Of a stretch of DNA of 15,150 nt, positions 13,797 to 15,150 are shown piece by piece. Under the pieces are notes generated by a model, which worked only from the letters and a program-made list of their open reading frames with translations, did no database searches and was not told where the DNA came from. Origin of the DNA: an uncultured Neomegalonema sp. (GTDB lineage: Bacteria > Pseudomonadota > Alphaproteobacteria > Rhodobacterales > Rhodobacteraceae); contig CALGNW010000117.1 in NCBI GenBank assembly GCA_937958345.1, forward strand, positions 1 through 15,150, given 5' to 3'. A program made the translations under genes and the position numbers. Position 1 is the first letter of the stretch; the number at the start of each line of letters is the position of its first letter.

Positions 13797-14468
13797 ATGT
13801 GTGGCCGCTTTGCCCTGCCCGGCGATGTGCGCGAGGCCGTCGAGACATTCAGCGCCCGCCCCCGCGATCTGGACCGCTGGCCGTCGCTGCTGCATCCGCG
13901 TTATAATATCTGCCCGACCCAGCCGGTTGCGGCGGTGCGGGCGGGTGAAAACGGGCGCGAGATGGTCGGCATGCGCTGGGGCTTTTTGCCGTCATGGTAC
14001 AAGACCGCCACGGGCGGACCGCTGCTGATCAATGCCCGCTCGGAAACGCTTGCGGAAAAGCCCGCCTTTCGCGAGGCCGCGCGGCAGCGGCGCTGTCTGA
14101 TCCCCGCCGCCGGTTTTTATGAATGGCAGGGACCGGAAAAACCCAAGACGCCCTACTATATTGCCCCGGCCAGCGGCGAAGATTTTGCCTTTGCCGGTGT
14201 GTGGCAGGCGTGGCGGACGCCCGAGGGCGAGGTCATCGACACGTGCGCGATTGTCACCTGTCCCGCCAACGACATGCTGGCCCCGATTCACCACCGCATG
14301 CCGGTCGTGATTGCACCGGATGATTTCGGACTGTGGCTGGGCGAGGAAGGCAAAGGCGCGGCGTTGCTGATGAAACCCGCCGCCAACGCGTATTTTGCAT
14401 TTTACGAGGTCGGTGCGGCGGTCGGCAGCGCCCGTGCCGACGGGCCGGAGCTTATGGCGCGGATTTAG
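13797..14468 (+). CDS. SRAP domain protein (YedK/HMCES family), abasic-site DNA-protein crosslinker
   Basis: A 223-residue SOS-response-associated peptidase (SRAP) family protein. These proteins bind abasic sites in single-stranded DNA and shield them through a thiazolidine link with the catalytic cysteine, and can later self-reverse. The protein begins MCGRF, so C2 becomes N-terminal once Met is removed. The active-site set is intact: N79 and R81 in INARSET, E109 in GFYEW, and H165-H166 in HHRMPV. These match the C2, N75, E105 and H160 arrangement known from E. coli YedK. GGGAGG lies about nine bases before the ATG. It follows the pleD terminator and is transcribed separately. No SOS box was seen upstream, but one lies 119 bases downstream of its stop, before the next gene. 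Confidence 0.96.
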   Translation: MCGRFALPGDVREAVETFSARPRDLDRWPSLLHPRYNICPTQPVAAVRAGENGREMVGMRWGFLPSWYKTATGGPLLINARSETLAEKPAFREAARQRRCLIPAAGFYEWQGPEKPKTPYYIAPASGEDFAFAGVWQAWRTPEGEVIDTCAIVTCPANDMLAPIHHRMPVVIAPDDFGLWLGEEGKGAALLMKPAANAYFAFYEVGAAVGSARADGPELMARI

Positions 14469-14570
14469 GGCGGTCGGGCGATCCTCCGAAACGTCGCGCT
14501 GCGCCGCAGCAGGGGCCGTCCCGATGGGTGCGCGGCGTATGTGTGCAGCGCGCGGTGGGAAAATTCCGCC

Positions 14571-14600
14571 TTGACTTATTTTATTTGTTCATTTTATGTT
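14571..14600 (+). promoter_or_regulatory. Candidate sigma-70 promoter of the terminal uncharacterised gene
   Basis: TTGACT (14571-14576) matches five of six -35 bases. TATGTT (14595-14600), 18 bases on, matches four of six -10 bases. The stretch is strikingly AT-rich against its surroundings. The -10 lies within the SOS box, so LexA binding would block RNA polymerase. Confidence 0.55.
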
Positions 14601-14601
14601 C
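14587..14601 (+). promoter_or_regulatory. LexA operator (alphaproteobacterial SOS box)
   Basis: GTTC ATTTTAT GTTC is a perfect GTTC-N7-GTTC direct repeat, the published alphaproteobacterial LexA box, with an AT-rich spacer. It overlaps the -10 of the candidate promoter and ends 27 bases before the next start codon, an ideal repressing position. Actual LexA binding is inferred. Confidence 0.75.
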
Positions 14602-14628
14602 TATCCATCACTCACCCGAAAGGATACC

Positions 14629-15150
14629 ATGCTGCGCGACGCCTCCGACCCTGTTGAACGCTATCGGCTGGTGCTGTTGCGCCTGCTGGCGGGGTTGTTT
14701 GTGATGGCGGGTTTGCAGCCGGGAACGGCGGTGGTCGAAAGCCTGCCGCGCGGGGTGAAATACGCGATTTTGCGGGTTTTGCGTCAGGCCGAGTCGGCAA
14801 CGCGGCGATTGGTGATGGCCGAGGCCGCCAAGCTGGATGCGGTTGAGTATGTGCCGCCGCCGAAGCGTGAGAAACCTGCGGCGCAGCGGTCGGGCGAGAA
14901 AAAGACCCGCGCGCCGCGGATGCCGCTGTTCCGGCTGATTGATCCGCGCCGGTTTCTGGAGGAGTTGCACCCGAACCGGCGGGCGCGGCGGGCGGCGAAG
15001 AAGAAAAGCCGCGAGCCGAAACTGTTGTTCCGCATTGCCGGTTTCGACGGCCAGCCGGATTACGAGGAATGGTCCGAGGGGTCGTCGGAGCCGTCGCAAG
15101 ACGATCCTTTGACCGCGACCGCGATCAGCCGCCGGATGCAGGCGTTGCAC
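14629..15150 (+). CDS. Uncharacterised alphaproteobacterial protein under an SOS box (3' end outside window)
   Basis: An open frame of 174 codons starts at ATG 14629 with AAAGGA four bases upstream and runs off the window without a stop. A weakly hydrophobic segment (about 13-30, LVLLRLLAGLFVMAGL) leads into a basic helix region (LPRGVKYAILRVLRQAESATRRLV, 39-62). A proline- and lysine-rich linker follows (75-96), then FRLIDPRRF (101-109), a very basic stretch (117-128), LLFRIAGFD (132-140) and an acidic segment (143-159), ending ISRRMQALH. From memory this order of motifs recurs in conserved but uncharacterised alphaproteobacterial proteins, but I cannot confirm that here. The promoter carries a perfect LexA box, so a DNA-damage-induced role is inferred. 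The opposite strand is also open but reads as an Arg/Gln/His-rich shadow. Confidence 0.8.
   Translation, partial: MLRDASDPVERYRLVLLRLLAGLFVMAGLQPGTAVVESLPRGVKYAILRVLRQAESATRRLVMAEAAKLDAVEYVPPPKREKPAAQRSGEKKTRAPRMPLFRLIDPRRFLEELHPNRRARRAAKKKSREPKLLFRIAGFDGQPDYEEWSEGSSEPSQDDPLTATAISRRMQALH

Noticed and set aside
14608..15150. Long open frame on the minus strand at the window end
   Set aside because: Its product is Arg/Gln/His-rich and low in acidic residues, typical of a shadow of a GC-rich gene. The plus-strand frame has a ribosome-binding site, promoter and balanced composition.

Overview
The window looks like chromosomal DNA of a free-living alphaproteobacterium with GC-rich DNA (about 60% or more in most genes). 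The strongest signs are an adjacent divK-pleD pair, a DUF3572 gene divergent from divK, an RpoD with the long acidic insert common in this class, an ETF:ubiquinone oxidoreductase, and a perfect GTTC-N7-GTTC element, the alphaproteobacterial LexA (SOS) box. I cannot name the genus. There are no rRNA or tRNA genes, IS elements or CRISPR arrays, and no gene-free stretch longer than about 200 bases.

Layout. (1) 1-2400: a formate/nitrite-family channel (minus) follows a translationally coupled minus-strand pair, a two-helix membrane protein and a signal-less GH19 endolysin-like hydrolase with a peptidoglycan-binding tail. (2) 2400-4800: a Uma2-family protein (plus), probably made from a leaderless mRNA, converges on ETF-QO (minus), with a strong hairpin between them. 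(3) 4900-9330: a small zinc-ribbon membrane protein, dnaG and rpoD on the plus strand, the alphaproteobacterial form of the macromolecular-synthesis cluster. (4) 9430-11640: a membrane-anchored SRPBCC-like protein (plus) converging on a VOC protein, then a coupled DUF3572-HAD pair (minus). (5) 11750-13730: divK and pleD, the polarity and c-di-GMP control pair, behind an unusual leader with TTAAC heptads and ending at a strong terminator. (6) 13797 to the end: an SRAP/YedK-type abasic-site protein, then an SOS-box promoter driving a conserved-looking uncharacterised gene cut by the window edge.

How they work together: most of the window is core replication, transcription, respiration and cell-cycle machinery. 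The parts most worth following are the SOS-controlled uncharacterised gene beside the SRAP gene, the divK leader, the hairpin over the ribosome-binding site of the SRPBCC gene, and the membrane-protein/endolysin couple, which may be a domesticated lysis cassette. I did not find a clear, complete new defence or mobile system.
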